Below, in pieces: positions 35,395-44,440 of a DNA stretch of 64,000 nucleotides. The position numbers were made by a program, and so were the translations under genes. Where the stretch lies: assembly GCF_000723405.1 (NCBI RefSeq), contig NZ_CCAE010000007.1, positions 1 through 64,000 on the forward strand, written 5' to 3'. Numbering within the stretch: the first letter of the stretch is position 1; every line of letters starts with the position of its first letter. Source of the DNA: Hydrogenophaga intermedia (lineage in GTDB: Bacteria > Pseudomonadota > Gammaproteobacteria > Burkholderiales > Burkholderiaceae_C). The notes beneath the pieces were generated by a model. The model saw only the letters and a program-made list of their open reading frames with translations, did no database searches and was not told the DNA's origin.

Positions 35395-36204
35395 TCAGTG
35401 CCCGTGCGCCAGCCCACTCACCAGCGTGACCATGCCAATGCCCACGGCCAGCCACACGATCTGCGCCACCGTTTCGCGCAGACTCAGGCGCTTCTGCAAC
35501 TGCGGGATCAGGTCGGCCAGGGCCACGTAGACGAAGCTGCTGGACGCCGCCACCAGGAAGTACGGCAGCCAGTCGTCCAGCGAGGCCAGCAGCAGGTAAC
35601 CCACGATGCCGCCCAGCGCGGTGACCGTGCCCGCCAGCGACACCTTGAGCAGCGCCGCGCGTGGTGTGCGCGAGGTCTGGCGCAGCACCACCAGGTCACC
35701 CATGTGGTGCGGCACCTCGTGCGCCAGCACGGCCAGCGAGGCCACCACGCCCAGGCGCACATCGGCCACGAAGGCCGAGGCGATCAGGATGCCGTCACCG
35801 AAGGCATGCACGCTGTCGCCCAGCAGCACGGCCCAGCCGCCGGCGCGGGGCTCGTTCCCGTGGCCGTGGTGATGGTGGTGCCCATGGCCGTGGTGGTGAT
35901 GGGCGTGGTCCTCGTCGGCCTCCTGCCCGTGCTCGTGGCCGTGGTGCCAGAGCTCGGCCTTGTCGAGCAGGAAGAAGAACACCAGGCCGCCCAGCAGCAG
36001 CGCGAACAGCTCGTGCGCACCGGCCGCGCTCTCGAAGGCCTCGGGCAGCAGATGCATGAAGGCCGTGGCCATCAACGCGCCAGCCGCCAGACTCAGCATG
36101 TGCTGCGTGTAGCGCGCCATCATGGCGTAGCCCAGCAGCGCCGCCACCCACACGCTGCCCACGCCGGCGGCAATGGTGCCGATCAGGATCGCCAACAAGG
36201 TCAT
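35395..36204 (-). CDS. ZIP-family metal transporter
   Basis: 269-residue ZIP transporter for divalent metals, probably zinc. About eight helices. A long cytoplasmic loop (residues about 80-120) is very His/Glu-rich (HHGHEHGQEADEDHAHHHHG) and likely binds metal. Helix 4 has LGDSVHAFGDGILIASAF and helix 5 VLAHEVPHHMGDLVVL, the His- and Glu-containing metal site. Monocistronic and convergent with the histidine kinase; a GC-rich hairpin lies between them. The dispersed repeat at 36245 lies just upstream of its start. Confidence 0.9.
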   Translation of the reverse strand: MTLLAILIGTIAAGVGSVWVAALLGYAMMARYTQHMLSLAAGALMATAFMHLLPEAFESAAGAHELFALLLGGLVFFFLLDKAELWHHGHEHGQEADEDHAHHHHGHGHHHHHGHGNEPRAGGWAVLLGDSVHAFGDGILIASAFVADVRLGVVASLAVLAHEVPHHMGDLVVLRQTSRTPRAALLKVSLAGTVTALGGIVGYLLLASLDDWLPYFLVAASSSFVYVALADLIPQLQKRLSLRETVAQIVWLAVGIGMVTLVSGLAHGH

Positions 36205-36244
36205 ATCAGTACTCTGTTACTCGGTAGAAGACCTGCGGCGCACG

Positions 36245-36340
36245 GGTGGTCGAACCGAGTGACACCGCGGAACCGGCTTTGCCGGGCCGCAGGTGTCGCC
36301 CCCTCGCGGGGGACGCGCGAAGCGCGGCGGGGGTGTCTCG
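36245..36340 (-). repeat. GC-rich dispersed intergenic repeat, copy 2
   Basis: The reverse complement matches 22003-22093 over about 90 bp, with identical CTGCGGCCCGGCAAAGCCGG and TTCCGCGG blocks and the same C5...G5 hairpin. It lies between the ZIP transporter start and the dienelactone-hydrolase stop. Confidence 0.7.
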
Positions 36341-36341
36341 G

Positions 36342-37241
36342 TCAACCCACGCCGTGCTGTTTGAACCAGGCGAGCGCGCGTTTCCATCCATCCTCGGCCG
36401 GCTCCTTGCGAAAGCTCGGCCGGTAGTCGGCGTGGAAGGCGTGCGGCGCGTCCGGGTACACCACGAAGGTCGATGCCTTGGCCGCCGCATTGCCGGCCGC
36501 CAAAGCTGATTTCATCTTATCAACAGTGTCAAGGGGGATGCCGGTGTCGGCCGCTCCATAGAGGCCGAGCACCGGGCCGTGCAACTGGCCGGCGATGTCG
36601 ATCGGGTTCTTCGGTGTCAGCTCGTTTTGCTGGCCCACCAGGCGGCCGTACCAGGCCACGCCGGCCTTCACCGCCGGGTTGTGCGCGGTGTACAGCCACA
36701 CCTGGCGCCCGCCCCAGCAGAAGCCGGTGATGCCCAGCTTGCTGGTGTCGCCGCCGTTGGCGGCCGCCCACTTCACCGTGGCGTCCAGGTCGCCCAGCAC
36801 CTGCGCGTCGGGCACCTTGCTGACCACTTCCGAGATCAGCTTGGCGACCTCGCCGTAGCTCTGCGCATCGCCCTGGCGCACGAACAGCTCAGGTGCGATG
36901 GCCAGGTAACCGGCCTTGGCGAAGCGGCGTGCGGTGTCGGCGATGTACTCGTGCACGCCGAAGATCTCGGACAGCACCAGCACCACCGGCAGGCCCGTCT
37001 TGCCGGCGGGCGCGGCGCGGTAGGCCGGCATCTTGAAGCCGTTCACGTCGATCATCACCTCGCCCACGGTCAGGCCGTCGGAGGGCGTGCGGATGGCGGT
37101 CTGCGCCATCAGCGGCGCCGCAGCGGCCGCGTAGCCCACGCCCAGAGCGGCCTTGAGGGCGGTGCGGCGGGTGGCGCCGGACTGGTCGGCGCTGCCGCCC
37201 AGCAGGGCTTCGGCATCGCGGGTCATGTCGTGTTCGAGCAT
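36342..37241 (-). CDS. Tat-exported dienelactone hydrolase family protein
   Basis: 299-residue alpha/beta hydrolase. The N-terminus MLEHDMTRDAEALLGG leads into a twin-arginine signal (TRRTALKAALGVGYAAAAAP, cut near MAQTA), so the mature protein should be periplasmic, which is unusual because classical dienelactone hydrolase is cytoplasmic. Catalytic triad: Cys in GFCWGGRQVW, Asp in YGAADTGIP, His in APHAFHADY. The glutamate of the DLH motif is probably in VLSEIFGVHEY. SD AAGGAG precedes the start. Actual substrate unknown. Confidence 0.87.
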   Translation of the reverse strand: MLEHDMTRDAEALLGGSADQSGATRRTALKAALGVGYAAAAAPLMAQTAIRTPSDGLTVGEVMIDVNGFKMPAYRAAPAGKTGLPVVLVLSEIFGVHEYIADTARRFAKAGYLAIAPELFVRQGDAQSYGEVAKLISEVVSKVPDAQVLGDLDATVKWAAANGGDTSKLGITGFCWGGRQVWLYTAHNPAVKAGVAWYGRLVGQQNELTPKNPIDIAGQLHGPVLGLYGAADTGIPLDTVDKMKSALAAGNAAAKASTFVVYPDAPHAFHADYRPSFRKEPAEDGWKRALAWFKQHGVG

Positions 37242-37318
37242 CGCGGGTCTCCTTGGGTGGTGGTTGGAAGTGATGCAGATTCCGGGGCGGGCCTGAAGTT
37301 CAAGCGCCCGCCCGCGGG

Positions 37319-40108
37319 TCAGTGGGCCTTGTCCCAGTTCGGCCCGACGCCGATCTCGGCCAGCAGCGGCACCTTGAGCTCGGCCACGGCGGCCATGAGG
37401 CGCGGCACCTCGCTGCGCACCCACTCCACCTCGGCCTCGGGCACCTCGAACACCAGTTCGTCGTGCACCTGCATGATCATCTTGGTGCGGCGCTCCTGGT
37501 CGTCGAGCGCGGCCTGCACGGCCACCATGCTCATCTTGATGAGGTCGGCCGCCGTGCCCTGCATGGGGGCGTTGATGGCCTGCCGCTCGGCCGCCTTCTT
37601 GCGTGGGCCGTTGCCGCCTCTGATCTCCGACAGGTACAGGCGGCGCCCGAACACGGTTTCCACGTACCCCTTGCTCTGCGCGGACTCCACCGTCTGCTCC
37701 ATGTAGCGCTTGACGCCCACGAAGCGCTCGAAGTAGCGCTGGATGTAGTTCTTCGCTGCCGTGTTGTCGATGCCCAGCGCTTTGGCCAACCCGAACGCGC
37801 TCATGCCGTAGATAAGGCCGAAGTTGATCACCTTGGCATAGCGGCGCTGCTCGCTGCTGACCTGCGCCACCTCCACGCCGAACACCTCGGCCGCGGTGGC
37901 GCGGTGCACGTCCTGGCCCTCGTGGAAGGCGCGCAGCAGGGCCTCGTCGCCGCTGATGTGGGCCATGATGCGCAGCTCGATCTGCGAGTAGTCGGCGCTG
38001 GCGATGACGCTGCCCGCCGGCGCCACGAAGGCCTCGCGCACGCGCCGGCCCTCGGGCGTGCGGATGGGGATGTTCTGCAGGTTCGGGTCGTTGCTGGACA
38101 GGCGACCCGTGACGGCCACCGCTTGCGCGTAGTGCGTGTGCACGCGGCCGGTGCGCGGGTTGGCCATCTGCGCCAGCTTGTCGGTGTAGGTGCCCTTGAG
38201 CTTGGACAGGCCACGGTGCTCCAGGATCTTGGCCGGCAGCGGATAGTCCTCGGCCAGCTTCTCCAGCACCTCCTCGTCGGTGCTGCGCGCGCCGGTGGCG
38301 GTCTTCTTGATGACGGGCAGGCCGAGCTTGTCGAAGAAGATTTCGCCGAGCTGCTTGGGGCTGCCCAGGTTGAAGGGCTGGCCAGCGATGGCGTAGGCCT
38401 CCTGCTCCAGCGCAACGATGCGCTGACCCAGTTCGTGGCTCTGTGTCGACAGCGTGGGCGCGTCGATCAGCACGCCGTTGCGCTCGATGCGGTAAAGCGT
38501 CTCGCTGCTGGCCATTTCCAGCTCGTAGATGAAGCGCAGCTTCTCGTCGGCCTGCAGGCGCGGCCAGAGCACGCGGTGCACGTCGAGCGTCTGGTCGCTG
38601 TCCTCGCAGGAGTACTCGGCGGCCTTGGCCACATCCACCTGCGCGAAAGGAATCTGGTGCGCGCCCTTGCCGCAGATGTCCTCGTAGCTGATGCCCTTGC
38701 GGCCGGTGTGGCGCTCGGCCAGGCTTTCCAGCCCATGCGGCTTGTGCACTTCCAGCACGTAGCTCTGCAGCATGGTGTCGTGCTCGTAGCCGCGCACCTC
38801 GATGCCATGGTTGGCGAAAACGTGGCGGTCGTACTTGACGTGCTGGCCCAGCTTGGGCTTCGTCGGGTCTTCCAGCCAGGGCTTGAGCTTCGCCAGCACC
38901 TCGTCGAAGGGCAATTGCTCGGGCGCGTCGGGGCCCGTGTGACGCAGCGGCACGTAGGCGGCCTCGCCCGGCGTCACGCTGAAGGAGATGCCCACGATCT
39001 CGGCGACCATCTCGTCGAGCGAGGTGGTCTCGGTGTCCAGCGCCACCAGTTCGGCGGCGTGCAAGCGTTCGAGCCAGGTGTCGAACAGGTCCCAGCTGAG
39101 GATGGTGTCGTACTTCAACGCCGGGCGCGGCTCGGCCGGCGCTGCCGCTTCGTCGAACAGGCCCTCGGTCAGGCCGGGCTCCACCGCGGTGGCGTTCGGC
39201 GCCACGGGCGCCTCCTTGCCTACCGACGCCTTGGCCGCAAGCGTCTTGAAGCCGTACTTTTCGTAGAAGCCCTGCAGGGCTTCGTTGTCGGGCTCTTTCA
39301 TGCGCACCGCGTCCAACGCGGGCAGGCCGGGCACGAAGCCGTTGAGGTCGCAGTCGGTCTTGATGGTGACGAGCTGGCGGCCCGTGGGCAGCCAGTCCAG
39401 CGCCTTGCGCAGGTTCTCGCCGGCCACGCCCTTGACCTCGCCCGCGCGCGCCACCAGGGCGTCGAGCGAGCCGTACTCCAGCAGCCACTTGGCCGCCGTC
39501 TTCGGGCCCACCTTGTCGACGCCCGGCACGTTGTCCACCGTGTCGCCCACCAGCGTCTGGTAGTCGATCATCAGGTTCGCCGGCACCCCGAACTCGGCCT
39601 GCACGCCAGCCATGTCGCGGCGCTTGCCGCTCATGGTGTCGATGATGGCGATGCGCTCGTTGACGAGCTGGGCCAGGTCCTTGTCACCGCTGCTGACGAT
39701 CACGTCGAAGCCCTGCTCGGCCGCCGCGCGCGCGAGCGTGCCGATCACGTCATCGGCCTCCACGCCGGGCACGTCGATCACCGGGAAGCCCAGCAGGCGC
39801 ACCACCTCGTGGATGGGCGGGATCTGCGCGCGCAGGTCGTCCGGCATGGGGCTGCGGTTGGCCTTGTACTCGGTGTAGAGGGCGTCGCGGAAGGTCGGGC
39901 CCGAGGCGTCGAAGATGCAGGCCGCGAACACCGCGGGCACCTCCTTGCGCAGGCTCTGCATCATGTTGATCATCCCGCGGATGGCCCCGGTGGCGGGGCT
40001 GTTCGGGTCGCCGGGCACGGCCCGCAGATCGGGCATGGCGTGGTAGGCGCGGTACAGGTAGCTGGATCCGTCGATCAGCAGCAGGGTTCGGGCGGCGTCC
40101 TGGGTCAT
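37319..40108 (-). CDS. polA: DNA polymerase I
   Basis: 929-residue Pol I for primer removal and gap repair. The N-terminal 5'-3' exonuclease is about 1-290 (LLLIDGSSYLYRAYHAMP, VSSGDKDLAQLV). The 3'-5' proofreading domain is about 330-540 and keeps the acidic residues (VALDTETTSLDEM, CEDSDQTL). The polymerase domain has motif A SADYSQIELRIMAHISGDEA, motif B RRYAKVINFGLIYGMSAFG and motif C MQVHDELVFEVPE. Start at 40108 (MTQDAARTLLLIDG), with CACAAT exactly six bases upstream and no Shine-Dalgarno, suggesting a leaderless mRNA. Confidence 0.96.
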   Translation of the reverse strand: MTQDAARTLLLIDGSSYLYRAYHAMPDLRAVPGDPNSPATGAIRGMINMMQSLRKEVPAVFAACIFDASGPTFRDALYTEYKANRSPMPDDLRAQIPPIHEVVRLLGFPVIDVPGVEADDVIGTLARAAAEQGFDVIVSSGDKDLAQLVNERIAIIDTMSGKRRDMAGVQAEFGVPANLMIDYQTLVGDTVDNVPGVDKVGPKTAAKWLLEYGSLDALVARAGEVKGVAGENLRKALDWLPTGRQLVTIKTDCDLNGFVPGLPALDAVRMKEPDNEALQGFYEKYGFKTLAAKASVGKEAPVAPNATAVEPGLTEGLFDEAAAPAEPRPALKYDTILSWDLFDTWLERLHAAELVALDTETTSLDEMVAEIVGISFSVTPGEAAYVPLRHTGPDAPEQLPFDEVLAKLKPWLEDPTKPKLGQHVKYDRHVFANHGIEVRGYEHDTMLQSYVLEVHKPHGLESLAERHTGRKGISYEDICGKGAHQIPFAQVDVAKAAEYSCEDSDQTLDVHRVLWPRLQADEKLRFIYELEMASSETLYRIERNGVLIDAPTLSTQSHELGQRIVALEQEAYAIAGQPFNLGSPKQLGEIFFDKLGLPVIKKTATGARSTDEEVLEKLAEDYPLPAKILEHRGLSKLKGTYTDKLAQMANPRTGRVHTHYAQAVAVTGRLSSNDPNLQNIPIRTPEGRRVREAFVAPAGSVIASADYSQIELRIMAHISGDEALLRAFHEGQDVHRATAAEVFGVEVAQVSSEQRRYAKVINFGLIYGMSAFGLAKALGIDNTAAKNYIQRYFERFVGVKRYMEQTVESAQSKGYVETVFGRRLYLSEIRGGNGPRKKAAERQAINAPMQGTAADLIKMSMVAVQAALDDQERRTKMIMQVHDELVFEVPEAEVEWVRSEVPRLMAAVAELKVPLLAEIGVGPNWDKAH

Positions 40109-40114
40109 CCCGCC

Positions 40115-40120
40115 ATTGTG
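40115..40120 (-). promoter_or_regulatory. -10 box, leaderless polA
   Basis: CACAAT on the minus strand, six bases (GGCGGG) before the polA ATG. Confidence 0.45.
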
Positions 40121-40195
40121 TAGGAAGGCGTGAAGGCCGGGCGTCGGCCGGCGCCGGACATGGCCCGGCGGCAGCGCTGCCAACACCCCGGTGCC

Positions 40196-40201
40196 TACAA
40201 T
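40196..40201 (+). promoter_or_regulatory. -10 box, leaderless thrB operon
   Basis: TACAAT followed by six bases (GCGCGA) and ATG 40208. It starts the periplasmic-protein, thrB and membrane-protein operon. Confidence 0.5.
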
Positions 40202-40207
40202 GCGCGA

Positions 40208-40531
40208 ATGGCCTCCACCCCCTCCCTCTTCGGCGCCGCCCTGCTGGCTGCGCTGGCCGCGCCGGCCCTGGCCCAACAGCCGCCGGCCGACCCCGCGCCC
40301 CTGCAGCACGCCCCGGGCGACCGCATCGAGCGCATCACGCACGAGGACGCGCTCACCCGCATCGACGAGTTGCGCGTGGACGGCCAGACCCAGTCCATCC
40401 AGGTGCAACCCAAGAACGGCGCGCCGGCATACCAGATCCAGCCGCGCGGCGCGGCCAACACCCCCGGTGAAACCGCGGGCCGCCCCTCGGGCAACAGTGG
40501 CCGCAGCAGCTGGCGCCTCTTCGATTTCTGA
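40208..40531 (+). CDS. Small exported hypothetical protein
   Basis: 107-residue secreted protein: signal peptide MASTPSLFGAALLAALAAPA cut after LAQ, then a short mature domain (ERITHEDALTRIDELRVDGQ, SIQVQPKNGAPAYQIQP) and a low-complexity Gly/Arg/Ser tail ending RLFDF. It resembles the DUF2782-type small proteins found before thrB in betaproteobacteria. One base separates its stop from the thrB ATG, so they form one operon. Function unknown. Confidence 0.75.
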   Translation: MASTPSLFGAALLAALAAPALAQQPPADPAPLQHAPGDRIERITHEDALTRIDELRVDGQTQSIQVQPKNGAPAYQIQPRGAANTPGETAGRPSGNSGRSSWRLFDF

Positions 40532-40532
40532 C

Positions 40533-41537
40533 ATGGCCGTCTACACCGAGGTCCCGTTCGCCGACGCCGCCGCCCTCATCGAACGACTGAACCTGGGCAC
40601 CCTCACCGAGCTGCGCGGCATCCAGGGCGGCATCGAGAACACCAACTACTTCGTCACCAGCGAACGCGACGGCCAGACGGTCGAGCACGTGCTCACCGTG
40701 TTCGAGCGCCTGAGCGCCGAGCAACTGCCGTTCTACCTGCACCTGATGAAGCACCTGGCCACGCACGGCGTGCCGGTGCCCGAGCCGGCGGCCGACGCGA
40801 AGGGCGAGATCCTGCACACGCTGCAGGGCAAGCCCGCCGCCGTGGTGGACAAGCTGCGCGGCGCGAGCGAACTGGCGCCCACGGCCGCGCACTGTGCCGC
40901 GGTGGGCGCGCTGCTGGCGCGCCTGCATCTGGTGGGCCGCGATTTCGACCACCACCAACCCAACCTGCGCGGCCTGGCCTGGTGGAACGAAACCGTGCCC
41001 GTGGTGCTGCCCTTCATCGACGAGGCACAGGCCGCGCTGCTGCGTGCCGAGCTCGCCTACCAGAACCACGTGGCCGAGAGCAGCGCCTACCGGGCCCTGC
41101 CGCGCGGCCCCATCCACGCCGACCTCTTCCGCGACAACGTCATGTTCGAGGACGGCGCCGTCAGCGGCTTCTTCGACTTCTACTTCGCGGGCGTGGACAC
41201 CTGGCTGTTCGACATCGCCGTGTGCCTGAACGACTGGTGTGTGCGCCACGGCGGTGACACCGACGGCCAGCCCGACCCGGTGCTGGAGCAGGCCTTCCTG
41301 CAGGCCTATGAGAGCGTGCGCCCGCTGAGCCCTCCCGAGCGGCGCCTGCTGCCGGCCATGAAACGCGCGGGCGCGCTGCGCTTCTGGCTTTCGCGCCTGT
41401 GGGACCTGCACCTGCCGCGCGAGGCCGCCATGCTGCAGGCGCACGACCCGGGCCATTTCGAGCGCGTGCTGCGCGCGCGGCTGCCGAACACAATCTCCGT
41501 GAACCCACCGATGGCGCAGGAGGCCGTGCCCGCATGA
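40533..41537 (+). CDS. thrB: Homoserine kinase (choline-kinase fold)
   Basis: 334-residue ThrB of the APH/choline-kinase type used by Pseudomonas and Burkholderiales; phosphorylates homoserine in threonine synthesis. N-terminal lobe MAVYTEVPFADAAALIERL, nucleotide-binding Lys region VLTVFERLSAEQLPFYLHLM, catalytic loop PIHADLFRDNVMFE, metal Asp in SGFFDFYFAG. Length is normal. It follows the small exported protein directly and overlaps the next membrane-protein gene (ATGA). Confidence 0.95.
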   Translation: MAVYTEVPFADAAALIERLNLGTLTELRGIQGGIENTNYFVTSERDGQTVEHVLTVFERLSAEQLPFYLHLMKHLATHGVPVPEPAADAKGEILHTLQGKPAAVVDKLRGASELAPTAAHCAAVGALLARLHLVGRDFDHHQPNLRGLAWWNETVPVVLPFIDEAQAALLRAELAYQNHVAESSAYRALPRGPIHADLFRDNVMFEDGAVSGFFDFYFAGVDTWLFDIAVCLNDWCVRHGGDTDGQPDPVLEQAFLQAYESVRPLSPPERRLLPAMKRAGALRFWLSRLWDLHLPREAAMLQAHDPGHFERVLRARLPNTISVNPPMAQEAVPA

Positions 41538-42346
41538 GGGTTCAGATCAACAAGGCTGGCACCGGCTGGCAATGGGTCAAACTGGGTATGCGCACCTTCC
41601 TGCGCCAGCCGTTGGCCATGTCGGGCCTGTTCTTCATGTTCATGGCTTTGGTGTCGGTGCTGTCCATCGTGCCCGTGCTGGGCACGGCCGTGGCGGTCGC
41701 CCTGGTGCCCGCGGCCACGCTGGGCCTCATGGCCGCCACGCGCGAAGCTGAGCAGGGACGCTTTCCCATGCCCTCGCTGCTGCTCACCGCCTTTCGAGGC
41801 GGTAGCGCGCGCACCCGCAACATGCTGGTGCTGGGCGCGCTATACGCGGCGGGCCTGTTCCTGGTGATGGGCATCGCGGCGCTGTTCGCGGGCGACGTGC
41901 CGGCGGCCGCCCCCATCGCCGACGGCACCGAGGTCACACCCGAAGCGATGAGCGCCGCCATTGGCCGCCCTGGCATGGGCGTGGCCCTACTGGCTTATCT
42001 GCCTGTGCTCATGGCCTTCTGGCACGCACCGGCGCTGGTGTTCTGGCACGGCGTGTCGCCGGTGAAGAGCCTGTTTTTCAGCCTGGTGGCCTGCTGGAAC
42101 AACAAGGGCGCGCTGCTGCTGTTCACCCTGGGTTGGGCGGGCGTGTTCATCATCACCGGCCTGCTGCTCGGCCTGCTGGGCTCCATCGTCGGCGGGCCTC
42201 AGGTGATGCAGATCGTGGTCTACCCGATCGTGCTGTTCATGGCCTCGATGTTCCACACCTCGTTGTGGTTCACCTTCCGCGACAGCTTCCGGTTCGAGGG
42301 AGCGGACGGCGCTGACCAGCCAGCCTCCGCGGCGGACCCCTTCTGA
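41534..42346 (+). CDS. BPSS1780-type membrane protein
   Basis: 270-residue multi-pass membrane protein, start ATG overlapping the thrB stop. It begins MRVQINKAGTGWQWVKLGMR (the typical start of this family), followed by about six hydrophobic helices (LAMSGLFFMFMALVSVLSIV, MLVLGALYAAGLFLVMGIAA, GVALLAYLPVLMAFWHAPAL, LLLFTLGWAGVFIITGLLLG). This domain of unknown function accompanies thrB in many Burkholderiales. Function unknown; convergent with phoX. Confidence 0.8.
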   Translation: MRVQINKAGTGWQWVKLGMRTFLRQPLAMSGLFFMFMALVSVLSIVPVLGTAVAVALVPAATLGLMAATREAEQGRFPMPSLLLTAFRGGSARTRNMLVLGALYAAGLFLVMGIAALFAGDVPAAAPIADGTEVTPEAMSAAIGRPGMGVALLAYLPVLMAFWHAPALVFWHGVSPVKSLFFSLVACWNNKGALLLFTLGWAGVFIITGLLLGLLGSIVGGPQVMQIVVYPIVLFMASMFHTSLWFTFRDSFRFEGADGADQPASAADPF

Positions 42347-42379
42347 GGATCCCCGCGCTCGCGCCGTCCGCGCGGCCCA

Positions 42380-44329
42380 TCAGGTACCGATCACACCGCC
42401 ATCGTCCTTGGTGATGACGATGGTGGCCGAGCGCGGCAGCGCGCTGCCGCCTTCAGGCCAGTGGCTGTTGCCGCCTTCACCCGGGTGCTGGATGTTGATG
42501 AACAGGGTCTTGTGATCCGGTGTGAACGTCAGGCCGGTCACCTCGCATTCCACCGGACCGACGAAGAAGCGGCGGATCTCCCGGGTCACCGGGTTGGCGC
42601 ACAGCATCTGGTTGTTGCCCTGGTTGGCGTACCGGCCCGCGTTGCTGTAGTTGCCATCGGTCTGGATCCAGAGGCGGCCCGCACTGTCGAAGCCCAGCCC
42701 GTCGGGGCTGTTGAAGGTGTTGTCCACGTTCACGTTGGACGTGCCCCTGTCCAGCGGGTTGGCCTGGGCGATGGTGGGGTTGCCGGCGAGCACGAAGATG
42801 TCCCACTCGAAGGTGAGCGCCGCGGCATCGCCGCCGGCCTCCCGCCAGCGCACGATCTGACCGTAGATGTTGGCCGGGCGGGGGTTGGCGTCGTCGGTGG
42901 CCGCGCGTCCCGAGTTGTTCGTCAGCGTCACATAGACCTCGTTGGTCTGCGGATGCACCGTCACCCACTCGGGGCGGTCCATCGGCGTCGCGCCCAGGGC
43001 GTCGGCGGCCTGGCGGGTGTGCACCAGGATGTCCGCCAGGGAAGCGAAGCCCGCCAGCGCGGGGTTGGCCGTGGTCATGGGCAGCCATTCGCCGGTGCCC
43101 ATCATGTCGCCCGTGGCGGCGCCGTCGTTGAAGCGCGCCACGTACAAGGTGCCACTGTCCAGCAGGTTGCGGTTGTTCACCGTATCGCCGGCGATGTAGT
43201 GGCCGGTGGTCACGAACTTGTAGATGTAGTCGTTGGCCTGGTCGTCACCCATGTAGATCACCACACGGCCATCGGCGGCGATGGCGTAGGCCGCGTTCTC
43301 GTGCTTGATGCGGCCCAGGGCGGTGCGCTTCTTCGGGGTGGAGGAAGCATCGAAGGGATCGATCTCGACGATCCAGCCGAAGCGGTTGGATTCGTTGGGT
43401 TCCTTTTGCCAGTCGAAGCGGTCGTGGTAGGTCTCGTAGCGGCGCGCGGTGGTGCCGCTGGCAAGGCCGTAGCGAACCATGTTGGCGTCGCGCACCTGGC
43501 CGGGGTTGGCGGTGTCGGTGGTGCCGAAATACTGGTTGAAGTTCTCTTCGCAGGTGAGGTAGGTGCCCCAGGGCGTCCAGCCGTTGCCGCAGTTGTTGAG
43601 CGTGCCGAACACCGCCGTGCCGGTCGGGTCGGCCGAGGTCTGCAGCAGGGCGTCACCCGCCGCGGGGCCGGTCAGCTGCATGAGCGTGCTGCCCGTGATG
43701 CGCCGGTTGAGCAGCGAGTCGCGCACGATGTTCCAGGCGCCACCGCTGCGCTTGATGTGCACCACCGACACGCCGTGCGCGTTGAGGTCCTTGTTGGCGT
43801 CGTCCAGGCTGTCGACCATGCCGTTGGTGAACAGGTACTGCACGTTGGTGTATTCGTGGTTCATCACCAGCAGGCCTTCGTCGCTCTTGCCGGCGATGGC
43901 GAAGTAGTGGATGCCATCGTGGTTGTCGCCCATCTGGCGTGCCTGCGCGGCGGCGTCTTCGCTGCCGTCACCCACCCAGTTCGAACCCGGGCCAGTGGTG
44001 AACAGCGGCGTGCCCCAGGGGGCCAGCACGCTGGCGGTGTAGCCCGGTGCCACGGTGACGCGATCGGCCGTGTCGGTGGGAATGGGGGTGAAGCCCAGCA
44101 GCTCGCCGGGCGGGGTGGGCGCAGGCGTGCCGGGAGTGGCCGGCTCGCCACCATCGCCACCGCCGCCGCAGCCGGTGAGGCCGGCCGAGAGGAAGCCCAC
44201 GGCCGCCGCGCCGACACCCGTCTTGAGCAGAAAGCCGCGCCGGCTCACCGCGCGGTTCACGACCGTCTGGAAGTGTTCGTTGGGGCTGGTATTGGTGGGC
44301 AGGTTTTCGCTGTCGATCTCGTGTTTCAT
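42380..44329 (-). CDS. phoX: PhoX alkaline phosphatase, first copy
   Basis: 649-residue PhoX family phosphatase; characterised PhoX enzymes are Ca/Fe-dependent phosphomonoesterases exported by Tat. Tat signal VSRRGFLLKTGVGAAAVGFL followed by lipobox LTGC, so a Tat-exported lipoprotein is likely. The iron-ligand Cys region is intact (TPWGTYLTCEENFNQYFG); further conserved parts are NHDGIHYFAI, LVMNHEYTN, GWIVEIDPFD and the end SATIVITKDDGGVIGT. A four-half-site Pho-box array sits upstream (44381-44420). The glycosyltransferase on the same strand ends 111 bp upstream of its start. Confidence 0.93.
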   Translation of the reverse strand: MKHEIDSENLPTNTSPNEHFQTVVNRAVSRRGFLLKTGVGAAAVGFLSAGLTGCGGGGDGGEPATPGTPAPTPPGELLGFTPIPTDTADRVTVAPGYTASVLAPWGTPLFTTGPGSNWVGDGSEDAAAQARQMGDNHDGIHYFAIAGKSDEGLLVMNHEYTNVQYLFTNGMVDSLDDANKDLNAHGVSVVHIKRSGGAWNIVRDSLLNRRITGSTLMQLTGPAAGDALLQTSADPTGTAVFGTLNNCGNGWTPWGTYLTCEENFNQYFGTTDTANPGQVRDANMVRYGLASGTTARRYETYHDRFDWQKEPNESNRFGWIVEIDPFDASSTPKKRTALGRIKHENAAYAIAADGRVVIYMGDDQANDYIYKFVTTGHYIAGDTVNNRNLLDSGTLYVARFNDGAATGDMMGTGEWLPMTTANPALAGFASLADILVHTRQAADALGATPMDRPEWVTVHPQTNEVYVTLTNNSGRAATDDANPRPANIYGQIVRWREAGGDAAALTFEWDIFVLAGNPTIAQANPLDRGTSNVNVDNTFNSPDGLGFDSAGRLWIQTDGNYSNAGRYANQGNNQMLCANPVTREIRRFFVGPVECEVTGLTFTPDHKTLFINIQHPGEGGNSHWPEGGSALPRSATIVITKDDGGVIGT

Positions 44330-44380
44330 CGGAAGATTTCAGGGAGGTTGCGTGGGAGCCTGCAAGGCTATTCACGCAAG

Positions 44381-44420
44381 GTGACCGATCCGTGAACCCG
44401 ATGTGACGCGACGATGTCAG
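44381..44420 (-). promoter_or_regulatory. Pho-box array upstream of phoX
   Basis: On the minus strand four 7-mers follow each other with exactly 4-base gaps: CTGACAT, GCGTCAC, GGTTCAC, CGGTCAC. The PhoB site is known as two CTGTCAT-like 7-mers with a 4-base gap, so this is two tandem sites. It ends 51 bp before the phoX ATG, a normal position for activation. Confidence 0.72.
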
Positions 44421-44440
44421 GCCCGGCCCATCACCGCGGT

